DNA from: Cycas panzhihuaensis
Lineage: Eukaryota; Cycadophyta
Direction: 5' to 3'
Assembly (NCBI GenBank): GCA_023213395.1
Contig: CM041465.1
Location: 244,659,741-244,723,740 of the forward strand
DNA: 64,000 nt
The position numbers and the translations under genes are program-made. How positions within the stretch are numbered: position 1 is the stretch's first letter; each line of letters opens with the position of its first letter. Positions 44,538-57,926 of this stretch are shown in pieces. Under the pieces are notes generated by a model. That model was not told the origin of the DNA. It searched no databases and was given only the letters and a program-made list of their open reading frames with translations.

Positions 44538-47500
44538 TGTTCCCCGACTATCAAGAATGGGTTTTTGGCAAGTTGACTCAAGTAAGTGTAGGTATGCTTC
44601 TATCATTTGCCTTTGTCACTTCTTTAGAAAGGTGAATTGAAGCATCTATTTTTCATTCCATGACTGATTAATACATTTGAGTGATTATCTTGCATCTACT
44701 ACTTGATCATATTGCCTACTACTATTCTAGCCTATGAGGACCACGGGACATGGATCCTAATGGCACTCCATAGCCCTCTTACGCACCTTCATATTGTCCC
44801 AAGTACCAACTAGCCTATGTGATCCATTCACACCCCCATCGCCACATCACAACTCATAGCATCTCGCTAGGTGTGATTGGTATCCCCCCATCTATTTGCC
44901 AACTTCTTGGGAATCCTATCTCTCTGGTGCCCCATCTAGTGTAGGTCATCTCCTCCTTATGACTATCCCCAACCACTTGGGCATAGGGCTAGGCCCTCCC
45001 AGGCCTGTGGTACCCTCCTTTAAGGCTCCCAGCTCCCTTTTCTTCTTTTATTTTGCATTATGTTAATGCACTATGACAAATGTCATAGTACCACAGTAAA
45101 CTTTGTGGTACCGCAAAGTTTATCGTGATGCGACTATTACAAAACATGTGTTTTAATCTGCCATGGTAAATTTTATATTTTTCACAAAATTGCTAAGTGG
45201 CTAAGTCATACCCCAAGTCCTAGCCTAACTCTAATCATCCAATTAAGTTAGGGTTAGGTATAAAACCCAAAAAGACTTCATTTTCCTCCTATTCTTCCAT
45301 CTTTTCTCCTCTCCTCTTCTACTTTCATAGGTGATTTACTATAGGAGAGCCCTACAATAGCTAGCATACATATGCCTCAACTTGAGATCTATCCCTTGTA
45401 GCTCAAATCCATAGTAGCAGGCTTAAGATCAAGCTTCTCCAAGCAAGGATGTGCTCCAAGTCTCACTTCCATGCACAAACATCAGGTTTCACCAAGTTCT
45501 CCTTCAGGTTTCATAGCCTCCATAGGAATCTACCTGCAAGCCTCATAGAACTACCTTTCTCTACTATTTTCTCAAGTAGATTAGCCACCAATCTACCTAT
45601 AGCAGATACTACTTTATGTATATTTCATTTTATTCCTTTTAGTTCCCCTAAAAGATATTAGAATACCCTACATATCCTTTTTTTCTCTTTTTTCATCAAA
45701 CATAAGAGGCATCCCCTCCATCCTTCCTTATCTGTCCTCCCTACCTTCCTGGTCTCTCCTAGTTTCTTCAAGAAGGCTATGAGGAGAGGTCCCAAAAAGG
45801 AGAGAGAAAGGATCTAAGGTGGGTTTCACACCTAATAAGGCCTGCTCCTCAAGGGTAACCCTCTTCTCCCCTTTTCCTCCTCCTCTTTTATGCCTCCCTT
45901 GGGCTACCAGAGAGTTCTCGGAAGAAGCCCATCATTGGTATCAGCATACTTAACCCCTTGTTGCACTAGTTCTAGCCCTCCGTGCCTTACATGGGTAGAG
46001 TTTCTAGCCCTTAGTTATACCATATATCACTTTTAGATGTTGGCTTATTCAAAAGTTATAAACATTGCACCTTATAGCCTTTGCAACATCAACAACATTT
46101 ACAACCTTTTATACAACCTATCTCCTTGACCTTTTACTGTTATTAGGCTATCCTGATCTATTCTTCATGTGCTTGGGTAGCATGGAGGTGTGTGCATTAG
46201 AGGGTTAGCCATTACGAGGCTAACAATCCGCATCCTTTTGTCTTGTCTTACCTACATTGAGGAGATTGGGTGTTGTTTCTTAATTAAAAATTTACTTTGA
46301 TTAAAGTGCTTTACTTGCAACATTTTGTGCACTTTTCATCTATATATATATATATATAGATATAGATATATATATATATGGCATCCTAGAAAACCATTGG
46401 GAAAGGGGGGAGTACTCTTGATTGTAGGTTTCTCTACGTTGCTTGCAGAGAAGTAAGAAATGCATCAATTCGGGTTTGTCTCCTTCATTCTTTTCCTTGG
46501 TCCTTTCCATCTTTAGCATAGTCTTTTCCTTTGTTTTTCTTGCCTTTTCCTTTTAATTTGGGGAAGGTAAGGAAGCCCTAATGCCATTACTCTATGTTGC
46601 CCATATGTTGGGAAAGGAAAAGAGAAGTGTGTGTGGTGTAGGACAATGTCTCTACTTTAGCCACATAGTCCTCCAAGTACATCACCCTCTTCGCTTCATA
46701 GCTCTTTTCCCTTTTTGCCTCTTTTTAAGCTTATTTGCTTGCATAATTAGAACATAAAAGGAGAAAGAGAAAAGGAACTAGTTTGCATCTACTCTTTGTA
46801 TATGCATGCTACACTCATACTTCTAGGAAAGATCAGGAGATAGAAACCATATCCTTCTACTTTCCTTGTTTGATTGTATGCATTCCCTCTTTTACATGCA
46901 TGTTTACACTTGATTAACTTGCCTATTTCACTTCCTTTTCTCCCATTTAAAATGAAAAGAGAGTGAGGTTTTGCATTTGAGAGTAAACGAGGGTATATTT
47001 GCTATTCTTTATAGTTCTTTTGTCTCTTGTTTGCAAACATAGCTAGTTATATATTACTTCACCATTACACATAGAAGGTTGAACCCTTCACACATAAGAC
47101 AGTGGAAGCTTCTTTTATTGTCACTCTATATTCCCCAAACTCACTTTGGGTGGGTTAGCCTAAAGAGGATTTTTCCTCTAGGACATCCTCCTCTAACCCC
47201 ATCACACCTATATTAACTATGTAGCCTTGACCTCTCATCTAGGATGGTCCCATGCATGAGGTGGTTGCCCAATGCCACTATTACGAGTGTGTACCTCCCG
47301 CATCACTCTTCCAGACATATCCCCATTCATATCCCTCCACTTTCTATGAGGATCTATTCCCTCATTTAGTCTTGCCCTTCTCTTCTGGCCATCTAAGGGT
47401 AGGAAGACCTATGTCTTGAAGTTACTTAGGAAACTGAAGATATCCCTCATTCTTATTACCCTCAAAACCAAATTTGAGATACCCAGAGGGGATTTATGTG

Positions 47501-47652
47501 CCATTCGTGGGTCCTGAACCTATGTTTTGATGTACGGACACCCTGTGTGAGTGATTTCCCTTAGTTGTCAGATTAACTCTATATTCTAGAGCCCTTTGTT
47601 AACTAGTCTAATCCTAACCAAGTGTAGTTACCATCCCATAGACGTGGTTCTA
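44538..47652 (+). repeat. B 3' LTR
   Basis: 3115 bp, partner of 27747-31100. It begins TGTTCCCCGACTATC and ends GTGGTTCTA, followed by the TSD. TATAAAA is at 45259-45265. A short interrupted TA tract is at 46341-46379. Confidence 0.93.
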
Positions 47653-47657
47653 GGGAC
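47653..47657. repeat. Right TSD of element B
   Basis: GGGAC, identical to 27742-27746. Confidence 0.92.
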
Positions 47658-48560
47658 ATAACCTCTAATCCCATAGTACAATTGATAATTTGATCAATAA
47701 ATGAGAGGGAAAAGTTATCCTTAAGATAAACATTGTTAACTTCCCAGAAATATACACAAATCAATATGGTTATATTCTTTATGGTGATTAGAACTATGTT
47801 GGATACCCATTTTGGGTAGTGGATGGAGGTGATAAGACCTAAGCTATGCATCTTTTCAACCTCCATCTTAACCATGGATAATAACTTAGGGTGAAAGGGA
47901 TGTTATTTTTACCTTATAAGTTAAGCACTTGGGATGGTTGTAAGGTTATAGGTGATGATGTCAGGATCAATGCCCTCCATGTTTATGTAGTTCAATGCAA
48001 ATATATCATAAAACTCTTGAAAGAGCTATGTGTACTCCCTAACTTCTTAGGGGGGACATTCATCCCCAATCTTAATAACCCTAATAGGGGTGAGGGCAAT
48101 GTCCTTGGTTGCCCTTACACATAACACATTCCCTTCCTCAAAGTGAAGGTGAGCTTGGTCAATCAGTGAACCAAGTGGAGTACTCATTATGTTAGGATCA
48201 GCTAATGAAGAACTAATAGCTAAGCATTTTTAGAAACCTAGCTTATGGTGTCTAGAAGGTAGGCTAGGCAAAGATTCTACTAAGTGTTATAACAAGGCCT
48301 CATTATTTTTAAAGTAATCTATCTAATGGATAGTTTTACTTATAGGAGGTGGTAGCACTTGTAGCATAGGCACAAAATGATAATGGTCCATCACCTAATC
48401 AAAATAATAAGGTGACTCTTCAGATGAGTTAGAGTGTACTCACATGATGGGCCTACCATTTATTGGGGGTAAAGAGTTTCTAAGTGGCTCAAGGTCACAA
48501 ATGGTGGATTTGTCACAGGATAATACTGATTTAGAATCATCGTCAACATCACAAACTAAG
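47658..48560 (-). pseudogene. C reverse transcriptase, 5' part, and linker
   Basis: Minus-strand continuation of the RT broken at 27741. Readable from about 47875 down: KMEVEKMHSLGLITSIHYPK, WVSNIVLITIKN, NVYLKDNFSLSFIDQIINCT, ending at the B junction. The approach segment upstream, 47880-48180, corresponds to 18340-18560 in A. The rest of the block is the decayed PR-RT linker. Confidence 0.75.
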
Positions 48561-49279
48561 GGGGGTTGGCTTATCCCTTCCAATAAATACTCCTAGATTG
48601 GTTGGGTCCTCATGTAGCATATCAAATTAATAGTCCATGGAAGAGAGGGGTCACTTGTCAAGGAGTCAAGCATATGACCTATGGATTCATTAACTATATA
48701 CCAAGCGATCTTCCCATGGAATATAGCCTAGACTAAAGGAATAGGTGGGTGTTCTTCATGTTAGTCTTTCGAAGAAGCAAGATTTAGTCGATCATAGTGT
48801 CTATTATATGGGATTTGGGATGAGTGACAAGCCATCTATACCCTAATGTAAGGGGACTCACACCTTAGGGAAGATGAGGAGGATTGTATTAGAGGTGACC
48901 CAGATGCATACAGTTTCAGACCAAAGAGGGGAGGGTGTCTACCTGATATGACTCTTCCCTAGTGACATTAAAGAAGGCTACCTAGTATGGGGGTTGCTCA
49001 TAACTCTCATTATCAAATTCATGATTGCTAAGGTTGGCTAAATAGTTATAATTTTCAATGTTAATAAGGGTAAAGTGCACCAAATTTAGTAGGGAGAAAG
49101 TAGTTGCCTCACCTTTGGAAGGTGTCTCTTCTTCAAAGAATCTCATAATAGATGGGTTAAAGGGAGTCTCTTCCCTAAAAATAGCTTGACATGCCTAGTG
49201 TAATGATCAAGCAAGTAGGAGCTCTTGAGTGACAACCCTAATTTGCCCCTGATGGGAAAATTTGAGTTGCCCCTAACAT
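48561..49279. other. C decayed linker between RT and protease
   Basis: Matches in position the acidic, Ser/Pro-rich linker that lies between protease and RT in A and B. No domain can be read and stops are dense. Confidence 0.4.
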
Positions 49280-49600
49280 GAGGAACAAACTACCCCCATT
49301 TGGCCTAACCATGGTTCACCCATCAAGAGGTTGTAGTTGACATCGATGTCAAGGATTAAAATGTTAGTTTGGACAGTCTTGTCCTCAAAAGTGAGTGGTA
49401 AAGTCATTACCCCTAATGGTGTTTTCTCACTTCCATCATATCCTTAGCACTTCCAAGGGATGGGCTTAAGAGCTTCAATGCTTAGCTTTTCTAGCATATA
49501 CATAGGCATGACTTTTATTAAAGAGCTATTGTCCACAATGGTCCTCTTTAGGCAAATTTAGGCATCTATGTCATTATGCTAAAAGTATAGTACTAGTAAA
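49280..49600 (-). pseudogene. C aspartic protease, broken
   Basis: The minus strand reads TIVDNSSLIKVMPMYMLEKL near 49490-49550, the family's active-site stretch with the aspartate kept but the glycine of the D-x-G triad missing. KPIPWKC and GYDGSE follow as in A and B. Confidence 0.65.
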
Positions 49601-52540
49601 GTTGTATATCCTTAGTGGATGTGGAGTTATTCAATGATTAAGAAATCCTTCCCCTTCTTCATGGGTTGAGGGATGGCTCATATGAAATCATATTGTCCCA
49701 ATCAAATTGGTATGGTCTTTAGCATAATCAGGATCTTCATTGAATGGTTCTTTAAAGAGTTTTATTATTATGAAATGGAGGCCTCTCTAGCCTCCTTTGC
49801 TACTTATGACCGTGTAACGGGGCACACTTGAGTAGTTTCAAATAGTTAGATAATCCTCTGGTCCTTAGAGTTGGGCTCTGAGGATGTTGTGGGTTGAGTT
49901 ATTGGGCTCAAAAGGAGATGATATATCAAAAGGTGCCTTGCCTATGGGTTGGCCTAATGGAGGAGAGGGATAGACCTCCCTCCTATTCATGGTTCGTCTA
50001 TTTTATTGTTGGGACCCTTCATCCTATTCCTCATGGTTTAGGAATAGATTCTGATGAACGGGCTACTCCAAATTGGGTTTGAAAGCAATTTGAGGTGGGG
50101 GATCTCATGGCAAGGCTAATTTGAGATGTTGAGTCCAGTACCTTGAATTATCTTGAGTGCATTCATTGTAACTGCACATCACTTCTTCTCAAGAGGAGGT
50201 CATGTCCTCTTCCCCTATGAAGGTTGTGTGATTCCATTCTTTGGTGGTAGGATTTGGGTAGTCTAGTGAACTTGTTAATAACCTTGTAAGCAAGGGTGTG
50301 GAACAGATGTAGATTAAGCCAGTTGTAGCTTTAAATCTCTTATCATTCGCTCACAAGAGTAAATAATAGAGGTAAAGGGATCCAAGGTCTTGTCGATCAT
50401 GCTAATAGAGGGCTTAGACTATTGTTATTACCACTTTAGGTCATATAGTGGAGCTGGTACCTCATGGTGTTGTATGTTCTTATTGATCTTCTTGAGACTA
50501 GCTTGGATCTTAATAGACTTAAGGGCCAAGCACTTGGCTATGGTAAACTCACATATGGTTACCCTATTTTGAGGACCTCTACATGGACTTTAGAGCATAA
50601 AATGTTTACAAAAATATCTCTCTTTAAATCCTCTGGTAACATGCCCTTGGAGGAATAGAGGAGATAATGCATTCTACATACGAAGTCCTTATTTAATTCT
50701 TTATGGTCTTATTTAAGTGAAATAAGAGCTTTAACCCCACTCTTGAATGGTTGTGTTACATCAAAATAGTTAACAAATGTGTCAACTAGTTGTTAGAAAG
50801 TTAAAATTGAGTGGGCAGGCAAGCGATAAAATTATTTTAAAGGATCTCCTTAGAGTGGCCAAGGAAATAGCTTTATTAATATATGGTCATACACCTAATA
50901 ATCAATACATGCTAAGGAAATAACTTCATTAATGTATGGTCATATGCCCAATAATTAATACATTCCATGGTAAATGCCATGACATGATTGATGGGGTCAT
51001 GGGAAGAAGTTCCATTGAATTTAGACACTTTAGGAGGATGAGGAGGTAGGTTTATTCTTAAAGCCTCCATGAAAAGTAGACTTAACCTATAGTCAATAAA
51101 GAGATGTACCCCTGGTTTAGTTAGCAGGTTGATAGGAGGATAGATAGGGGCCACATAAGGATTCCCACCCCTAGTATATGGTGGGTAGGTAGGTTATTAT
51201 AAGGAATATACCCCTATTGATAAGGGGCATAAGAAGATGTGGCATAAGAGGATTCTCTCAATTGATATAGAGGAATAAATCTTGACTAGGTCAAATAAGG
51301 AGAAGGGTGAGAATAAGGAGAACGATGAGGATACCTTGGCCCACCTCACAAACACATGACATTAGTAGGAATGGTATGAATCAGTCCCTAGGAGGGACAG
51401 ATACATAGTGAGGTGCCATGTGTGGTGCCACTAGTCCCCCTTAGGAGGGGCCTACAGGTGGGATGGATTAAGAAGTTTAGGAGGAAGGATGAGAAGGATG
51501 AGATAATGGATTTTGGCTAAATGGCTCTCTAATAGGAGGGGCAACCCTATAGGGGCGGAGTGAGTCCACCTCGTAAGTAGGTAATGGGTTAGGACCCCCC
51601 ATACCCCTAAGGTTGGGACATATATCCTTGGGAATATAAAGAGAAGGATCCCCATGCCTTGGGCAAGGATAAATGGGGATTAGTATACCTTATCCCAAAT
51701 GTCAAGGATGTGGGGGAACAATAGTGAAGAGTAGGGGTACAAAAGTAGTATTAGGTTATGGAATGGATGTTTGCAAGAGAGGCACACTAATCATGGATTG
51801 AGTGGCTTACATGTCTTGTGATGTTACTTCATTCAATACAGCATCTATTATAGTGGCCATAGAAGTACCCTTTTGAAGAGAGGATGAGCTAGCTTGAAGA
51901 GACTTAGGAGGGGGGTTATAGCAGAGGTGGTAGTCAAACTAAATAGTAAATGATGTAGCCACTCTAGGGGGGTTGACTAGCTACTACTTTGAAATATTCT
52001 CTTAAGGCTTCCACTGCATCTCCAAGTGGAGTATGGGTTTGGTTGTGAGAAGAGAAAAGCTTTCCTTATAGATAAGCACAAAATAGGAAAGGAATGGATA
52101 ATTACTCGAGATATTGAGTAGAGTCTTGAGGTTGGGGTCCCCTAATCACATGTGTATGAGGGGCCATAGAATTATGATAAGTGTCAGGTTGTTTATATGT
52201 GTGGTATAATAGATCCCCACTAGTATGGGTGGGATCCTCATAAGGATATAGGGCCTCTATGGGAAGCTAATCTTAGGCATACAGGTCGTAAGCCCAATTA
52301 GATGAGTAACCCTCCATCGGTAACTCTTGGTCACTTACTTCAATCGGGGTATAGATTGGTTATACTTCTAAGGATAGTAGGCCACACAAGTGACAAGATA
52401 TATCACATTGACAAGCTAACCTAATCGACTTGGATAAATAGAGAGGAAGTAGAGGTGAGACATATACGCATTGCTACCTAATATCCTAAACTAACTCAAA
52501 ATGTAAGAGGTAGTGAATGGAATGTCTAAAAAGTTTCAAA
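49601..52540 (-). pseudogene. C gag, broken
   Basis: The Retrotrans_gag core is best seen at 50480-51154: KVSKFNGTSSHDPINHVMAF, MECINYWAYDHTLMKLFP, and further downstream remains of the FVRHF-HD segment. The Pro/Gly-rich N-terminal part runs 51155-52400 (for example the PLGVWGVLTHYLL stretch at 51452-51655). A 53-bp duplication at 50861-50966 lies inside the core. Heavy stop load. Confidence 0.68.
50861..50966. repeat. 53-bp tandem duplication in C gag
   Basis: AAGGAAATAGCTTTATTAAT (50861) and AAGGAAATAACTTCATTAAT (50914) start two adjacent units. Both go on with ATGGTCATA, CCTAATAAT-like and AATACAT phrases. A and B carry a single unit in the matching gag region, so the duplication is private to C. 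Confidence 0.8.
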
Positions 52541-52559
52541 AGGCTTTCCTACTAGCGAG

Positions 52560-52577
52560 TCGCTAGTATGGTTATCA
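52560..52577 (-). promoter_or_regulatory. C primer-binding site, decayed
   Basis: Minus strand TGATAACCATACTAGCGA, 14 of 18 bases shared with the A site, followed by CTCGCTAGTAGGAAAG, which matches the conserved bases after the A and B sites. Confidence 0.7.
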
Positions 52578-52578
52578 A

Positions 52579-53640
52579 TGAAATATGTCATAAGGTTGGG
52601 GTCATAGGATAGATACACTTTAGGATGTAACATGAGACCTAAGGTATGGAGTCTCAACACATGTAAGAAAATCTTATAATACTAGCTTTGGGTGTCTATA
52701 TGCTTCTTAAGCACACTGGCAAGGGAATATATGTTATTTACTTAAGAAACTAAACTAAGGGTAAGTAGTGTATGGTTCATGCATATAAAGGTTAGTTTGT
52801 AGTGGTGTTGGAATGAATCTTTCTCTTTTTATTTTAGTTCCTTTCAGTTTCTTCTTTTGTCAAATCTAAGGCAAACTAAAGAGACCAAAGTCATAAAACC
52901 TAATGCAAACTAAATATATTTTTCTTTTGCATGAATACAATTAATGTCCTAATGCTAGACCTTATGGCATATCCCCTTGTAAATGCAAGATTCATGACAA
53001 CACGATCCCTCCTTATGCCTTGGGTTTAACAAGGCAAGCAAACAATAGGCCTAACTCCCTACTTTTATTATGTGATGTAAGTACAAATGATAAAAGAAAA
53101 AAATGTAACTATTCTCTTATTCTTTTTCTTTTCTTTTTTGGGGGGAAAAGAGGGGTAGATATGAAAGTCTTTATCTTTTTTTTATATTCTCTTTTTTCTT
53201 TTTTAAATTAGAAAAAAAAAGAAAAGAAAGGAGGAAAAGAAGAAAATAAGAATGTAAACTACAATGTTATTTTCCTTTTTGTTTTTCTTTTTTTAAGAGA
53301 AAGAAAGAAAGAAACAAGCAAAAGATTTCAATGTTTTTTTCCCCTCCTTTCTTTTTTTAACAAAATGCAAATAACAAGTCAAATTAACTAAGGTGTACTT
53401 GGTGGTAAGAAGGCTAGAGTAGCTCATGTTCCCTTCTAACATTCCAATGGCATTCTTAATATAGTAGAGTAAGAGAGTAAGCTCCTACTAACCATTTATA
53501 AAAGAATTTGAGTAGTATTTTTACTTATTGAAAGCCCTTATGATGAAAAAAGATAAATGAAAAAGCTAAATTTGAAGGGGAAGAAAATAAATAGAATATC
53601 AAACTTACCTTCCCAAATGATGGTTGATATGGGAAGTTGT
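52579..53640 (-). repeat. C 5' LTR, part
   Basis: Starts one base after the primer site. It is diverged from the A and B LTRs over its first few hundred bases, so it belongs to another sub-family or is badly decayed. The distal limit is not visible because the E 3' LTR adjoins somewhere before 53967. It holds the purine/pyrimidine block at 53106-53340. Confidence 0.5.
53106..53340. repeat. Alternating homopyrimidine and homopurine tracts
   Basis: T/C tracts at about 53112-53138 and 53170-53205, an A/G tract at about 53210-53252, then T/C at 53270-53296 and A/G at 53297-53325. The pyrimidine tract at 53187-53205 and the purine tract at 53211-53230 are near-complementary across the 5-base AAATT, giving a hairpin-forming inverted repeat. 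Confidence 0.8.
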
Positions 53641-53967
53641 TGTAGCTTACTTAAACAATGGTATGAAATGTATATAGGGATACAACAGAATATTTAGAAA
53701 GCCATATTAACAAAAAATTAATAGAATTTCCAATAGCATATGGTGTTAAAGAATACTAGTGAGTATTTGTAACTCATATATATATAGTTAGGATGTTGGG
53801 AAAGCATGCCATTAACCGACACTTTTTTCAAATCAAGTAATAATAAAAAATAAATTTAAAATACATACCTGTTTCTTATATCAGTTGATAATAGTTGGAG
53901 GTGGACATACAAAGTCCCAATGCCATTATGTACACTCTTACTAAAAAATGAATATTATTTGCTAACA
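53641..53967 (-). repeat. E 3' LTR, part
   Basis: The minus strand starts TGTTAGCAAATAATATTC at 53967, right after the polypurine tract TTATGGGGGAGAA (53968-53980). The other end of this LTR was not found, so the left limit is arbitrary. Confidence 0.55.
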
Positions 53968-53984
53968 TTCTCCCCCATAATTTA

Positions 53985-55769
53985 TGGAATTTAATTTTCC
54001 CAAGTATGTTTGTAAAAATATCTATTGTTTGATATTTTATACTATAATAAACTAACTTTATTTCTCTTACTTAGACAAATCCCTATATGAAGTGATGCTA
54101 CATCTTAATGTATTTAGTTCTTTCATAGAAAATTGAATTACATGTCATTTAAATAGTGCTTTAATTGTCATACTGTATTTTGGTAGGACCATCATGTTTC
54201 AATTGGAGATCATGAAATAGATGATGTAACCAAACCATTTTACATACACTTGACATTATTACCTTATATTCTACTTCAACTATAGATAAGGAGATAGTAT
54301 TATGATTTTTTATACTCTATGTTATAACTATTAAACCTAAATTAAATGTGTATCCAGAAGTAGACTTTCTATCATCAACATCACCTGCCTAATCTAAATA
54401 TATATATTTCATCAATTTGAAATTTGTTGAAGGTTTGTAATATAGCCCATAGTCTATCATGCTATTTAGATACCTTAGAATATATTTAGCCACTTACCAA
54501 TATGTAGATTTAGGATCTTATACAAACTTTGAGACAACACTAACTGCATGCATGATATCTAGTTGTGTTGATGTCAAATATATTAGGCTTCTAATCAACT
54601 ATCTATATAATGTAGGATCAACAGGAGTAGAATTATTAAGTTTTGATAATTCAATTCCAACTTCTAATGGTGTGGATAAGGCCTTGTAGTCACTCATCTT
54701 AAACTTTTGGTATACTTCCTTTAAGAGATAAAAATGCCATCATCATCTTACTAAACTTCTAATCTTAGGAAGTAATGCATTAATCCTGAGTCTGTTATTT
54801 TGAATTCCTTGCACATGTCATCCTTGAATTTTTGAGAAAGATGGGGGTTATTTCTTGTATAGACCAAGTCATCAATAGAAAGTCCCATAATTAATATAGA
54901 GTCTCCTTTACTTTTAATGTATAAGTTTAAATCTAATTAGGTTCTCTTGAATCCTTGATCTTGAAAATATTTATCTATCCTAAAGTACCATACTCTAGGT
55001 GCTTATTTTAAACCATAAAGTGTTTTTTTAAGTTTATACAATTTATTCTCTTCTCCCCTAACTTCAAAACCTTTTGATTGTTGAACATATATTTCTTCTT
55101 CAATGTAGTCATTAAGAAAAGTACTTTTAATGTCCATTTGGTGAACATCCAATTCTTTTTGGGCTACTACATTTAACATCATACGAATAGTCTCCATCTG
55201 AGAAATAGGAAAAAATGTTTCATTATAATCTATGCCTTCTCTTTATACATATTCTTTAGTAACAAGTCTAGCCTTATGCTTGTCAATAGACCCATTAGAT
55301 CTAAACTTGGTCTTGTAGACCTATTTTGTCCTAATAGCTATTTTCTTGGGAGGAAGGTCAACAAGTTCCTATGTATCATTTTTTGCTATAGAGTTATACT
55401 CCTCTTCCATAGTATTAATCCATTCATCATAAGTATCTACCTCTTCAAAAGTGTCAGGCTCATTGACTTCTATTACTTAATTCATGAGAGCAAAGTTGAC
55501 TCAATCTAAACAAGTAAATCTCCTTTCAAAGTTATTATCTAATATATTGTCTAAGTCATGGCTTCTTTAGATCCATTTGAGAAACCTTTGAGGTTAAGTA
55601 AAGGTTCCCTCATCACTTGGCCTTAATAATATTTTGCCTTGAATCCTATCTAGGTGGCACATATGTGGACCTTAGAGATGGATCAAAATTAATCATAATA
55701 TTTTTACCTTTATTTTAGACACAATATAATTGATAGTTGTCATCTTCTTTAAATACAACATCTCTACTA
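53985..55769 (-). pseudogene. E reverse transcriptase and RNase H, broken
   Basis: RT is clear at 55197-55003: METIRMMLNVVAQKELDVHQ, MDIKSTFLNDYIEEEIYVQQ, then LYKLKKTLYGLK. The catalytic YVDD region falls near 54890-54850, in decayed sequence. RNase H runs about 54340-54100, with LSIVEVEYKVIMSSVCKMVW and KIQYDN; both the glutamate and the aspartate are readable. Linkers upstream of RT fill 55270-55769. TAG, TAA and frameshifts are common. Confidence 0.8.
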
Positions 55770-55774
55770 ACAAT
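55770..55774. repeat. Left TSD of element F
   Basis: ACAAT, identical to 61127-61131. Confidence 0.9.
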
Positions 55775-56425
55775 TGTTGAGAAGACAAGGTCCCGATAAT
55801 CTGAAACTACTACCAAGATCTAAATTATTCTTGCAACTAGTTACAGGAATCAAAATTAAAATTTAACATGCAAGTTCTTAAACTAGAGATAATATAATAA
55901 AATGAACAAGAAATCTAAGTATCACATATACACCTGATATAACATGGTAAAACCCTAGCAGTGTGCTAGGGAAACATCCATACAGGAAAGGTGTCGATCT
56001 TTATTATTAAAGAATGGAGAAAATGTACATAATCTGTAGTAAAGTACTCACAACAATAATAACCAGCTGCCTAACTCCTAATAGTACATACAATACATTG
56101 AACACCATTAACATGATGAAAAATGTCCCAAATTGAGCTACATGAGAGAGTCATACAAGGTACAAATCTCTACCATAGAATCTAAGATATTTTGAGCAAA
56201 CGATCATGATTCTATTTACAATTTAATATACTTTCTAATGCTAGATTTTTGGGTCAAGGGCTATCACGTATGAACCCCCTATTTGTAGGGGGCGTTACAC
56301 ACCCCCCTAGCCAAGGGGGGCTCCCGCCTCCCTTGGAACCCCCTGAGGAAGGTTTAGGGGGGGAATCGTGCTACCAACCTATTAAAAGTTTATCCTTCAA
56401 ACCATTGTTATCACATTATCTAACA
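55775..56425 (-). repeat. F 3' LTR
   Basis: Plus-strand ends TGTTGAGAAG and ATCTAACA. It contains GC-rich hairpin sequence at 56273-56365 (runs of C5-6 and G5-7). Next to it, on the minus strand, the polypurine tract CAAGGTGGAGAT spans 56426-56437. Confidence 0.92.
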
Positions 56426-56437
56426 ATCTCCACCTTG

Positions 56438-57926
56438 ACAACAATTTACCTAATACTTTTCTGGACCATTCATAACCTCTTTTGCAAGCCAAGAGAAGTC
56501 AAACACCATTTAAACTTCTCTAATAGTACTGGTTTTATGAACATATCAGCACAATTCTATTTTATGTTAACCTTCTCAAGTTCCACTCCACCTGCTTCCA
56601 TAACATGTCTAACAAAATAGTACTTAAGAGAGATATACTTTATCCTACTATAATAAGTTGGATTCTTGGCTAGGTAAATGGCATTTTGACTATTATAAAA
56701 TACCTTTACATTTTCCTATTTCCTTCCAAGCTCAACTAATAGACCCTGTAAATAGATTGCTTCTTTGTAAGCATGTGTTGCAACAACATATTCATCTTCT
56801 ATAGTCGATAATGCAATTATGCTCTACAATTTTGATATCCAACTAACTGGACTATTTGTAAGAGTGAATACATAACCTGAAGTAGACCTTCTCTTATCTA
56901 AATCTCCTACAAAGTATAAATCAACATATCTACAAACCTAATTATCTATACCTCCAAAGGTGATGCAATAGTTATTTGTGCCTCTCAAATGTTGAATCAC
57001 CCATTTCACTGCTACCTAATATTCTTTTCCTAGATTTTCCATAAACCTGCTAACTACGCTGACTGCATGTAAAATGTCACGTCTTGTACATACCATGGTA
57101 TCTATCAAACTTCCTACTACACTAGAATAAGGAACATAAGACATATAAACCTTTTCTTTTTTATTACTAGGACTCATACTCGAAGAAAGCTTGAAATAGG
57201 AAGCCAATGGGATAGTCACTAGATTCACATTTGCCATACCAAACTTGGTTAGCACCTTCTCCACATATTTCTACTTTGATAACCATAGCTTACTATTTTT
57301 CCTGTCTCTTTGTATCTCCATACCTAAGATTTATTTTTCAACTCCTAGATCCTTCATATCAAAAGTCCTAGCTAATTGAGCTTTTAACTTATTGATTTCT
57401 TCCATGCTCTTGCTTGCAACCAGTATGTCATCAACATACAATACCAAGATAATGAATAAGTTATTGTCTATAAATTTAAAGTAAACACAATGATCATACT
57501 CACTTCTTTTAAAATTTTGGCTCTCCATGAAGGCATCAAACTTCTTATACCATTGCATGGGTCATTTCTTCAGGCCATATAATGATTTCCTAAGCCTGTA
57601 AACAAGTCTTTTTCTACCATCCTGTACAAACCCTTCTAATTAATCCATATAATCTCCTCATCTAAATCTCCATGTAGAAAAGTTATTTTTACATCTAACT
57701 ACTCTAACTCTAAATCAAGAGAAGCTATCACTGCTAACAACACTTGAATTGAAATAAGTTTGAAAACTAGTGAAAAGATCTTATGAAAGTTAATACCTAC
57801 TTTCTGTGCAAAGCCTTTAGCCACCAGTCTTATCCTATATTTATCAACCTTTCCATCAACATGTATTTTCTTCTTAAAAGCCCACATGTAACCAATAATC
57901 TTCCTACCATGCGGAAGTTCTACCAA
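56438..57926 (-). pseudogene. F reverse transcriptase and RNase H, broken
   Basis: RT: GRKIIGYMWAFKKKIHVDGK (57906 down), KYRIRLVAKGFAQK, then MQWYKKFDAFMESQ, HCVYFKFIDNNLFIILVLYV ending in the catalytic YVDDILVAS near 57450, and MKDLG. A later segment, 57264-57016, has MEKVLTKFGMANVNLVTIPL, VGSLIDTMVCTRRDILHAVS and RFMENLGKEY. RNase H, about 56850-56480, has STIEDEYVVATHAYKEAIYL and FYNSQNAIYLAKN, where the aspartate of the usual DNQ is asparagine. About five stops or shifts. Confidence 0.85.

Noticed and set aside
52560-52577. Reading 47658-52577 as an independent element
   Set aside because: Its RT half joins exactly to the half at 27741 through the B TSD, so it is part of C.
56249-56620. 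Plus-strand open frame over the F LTR end
   Set aside because: It spans the LTR boundary and the antisense side of RNase H and has no family features.
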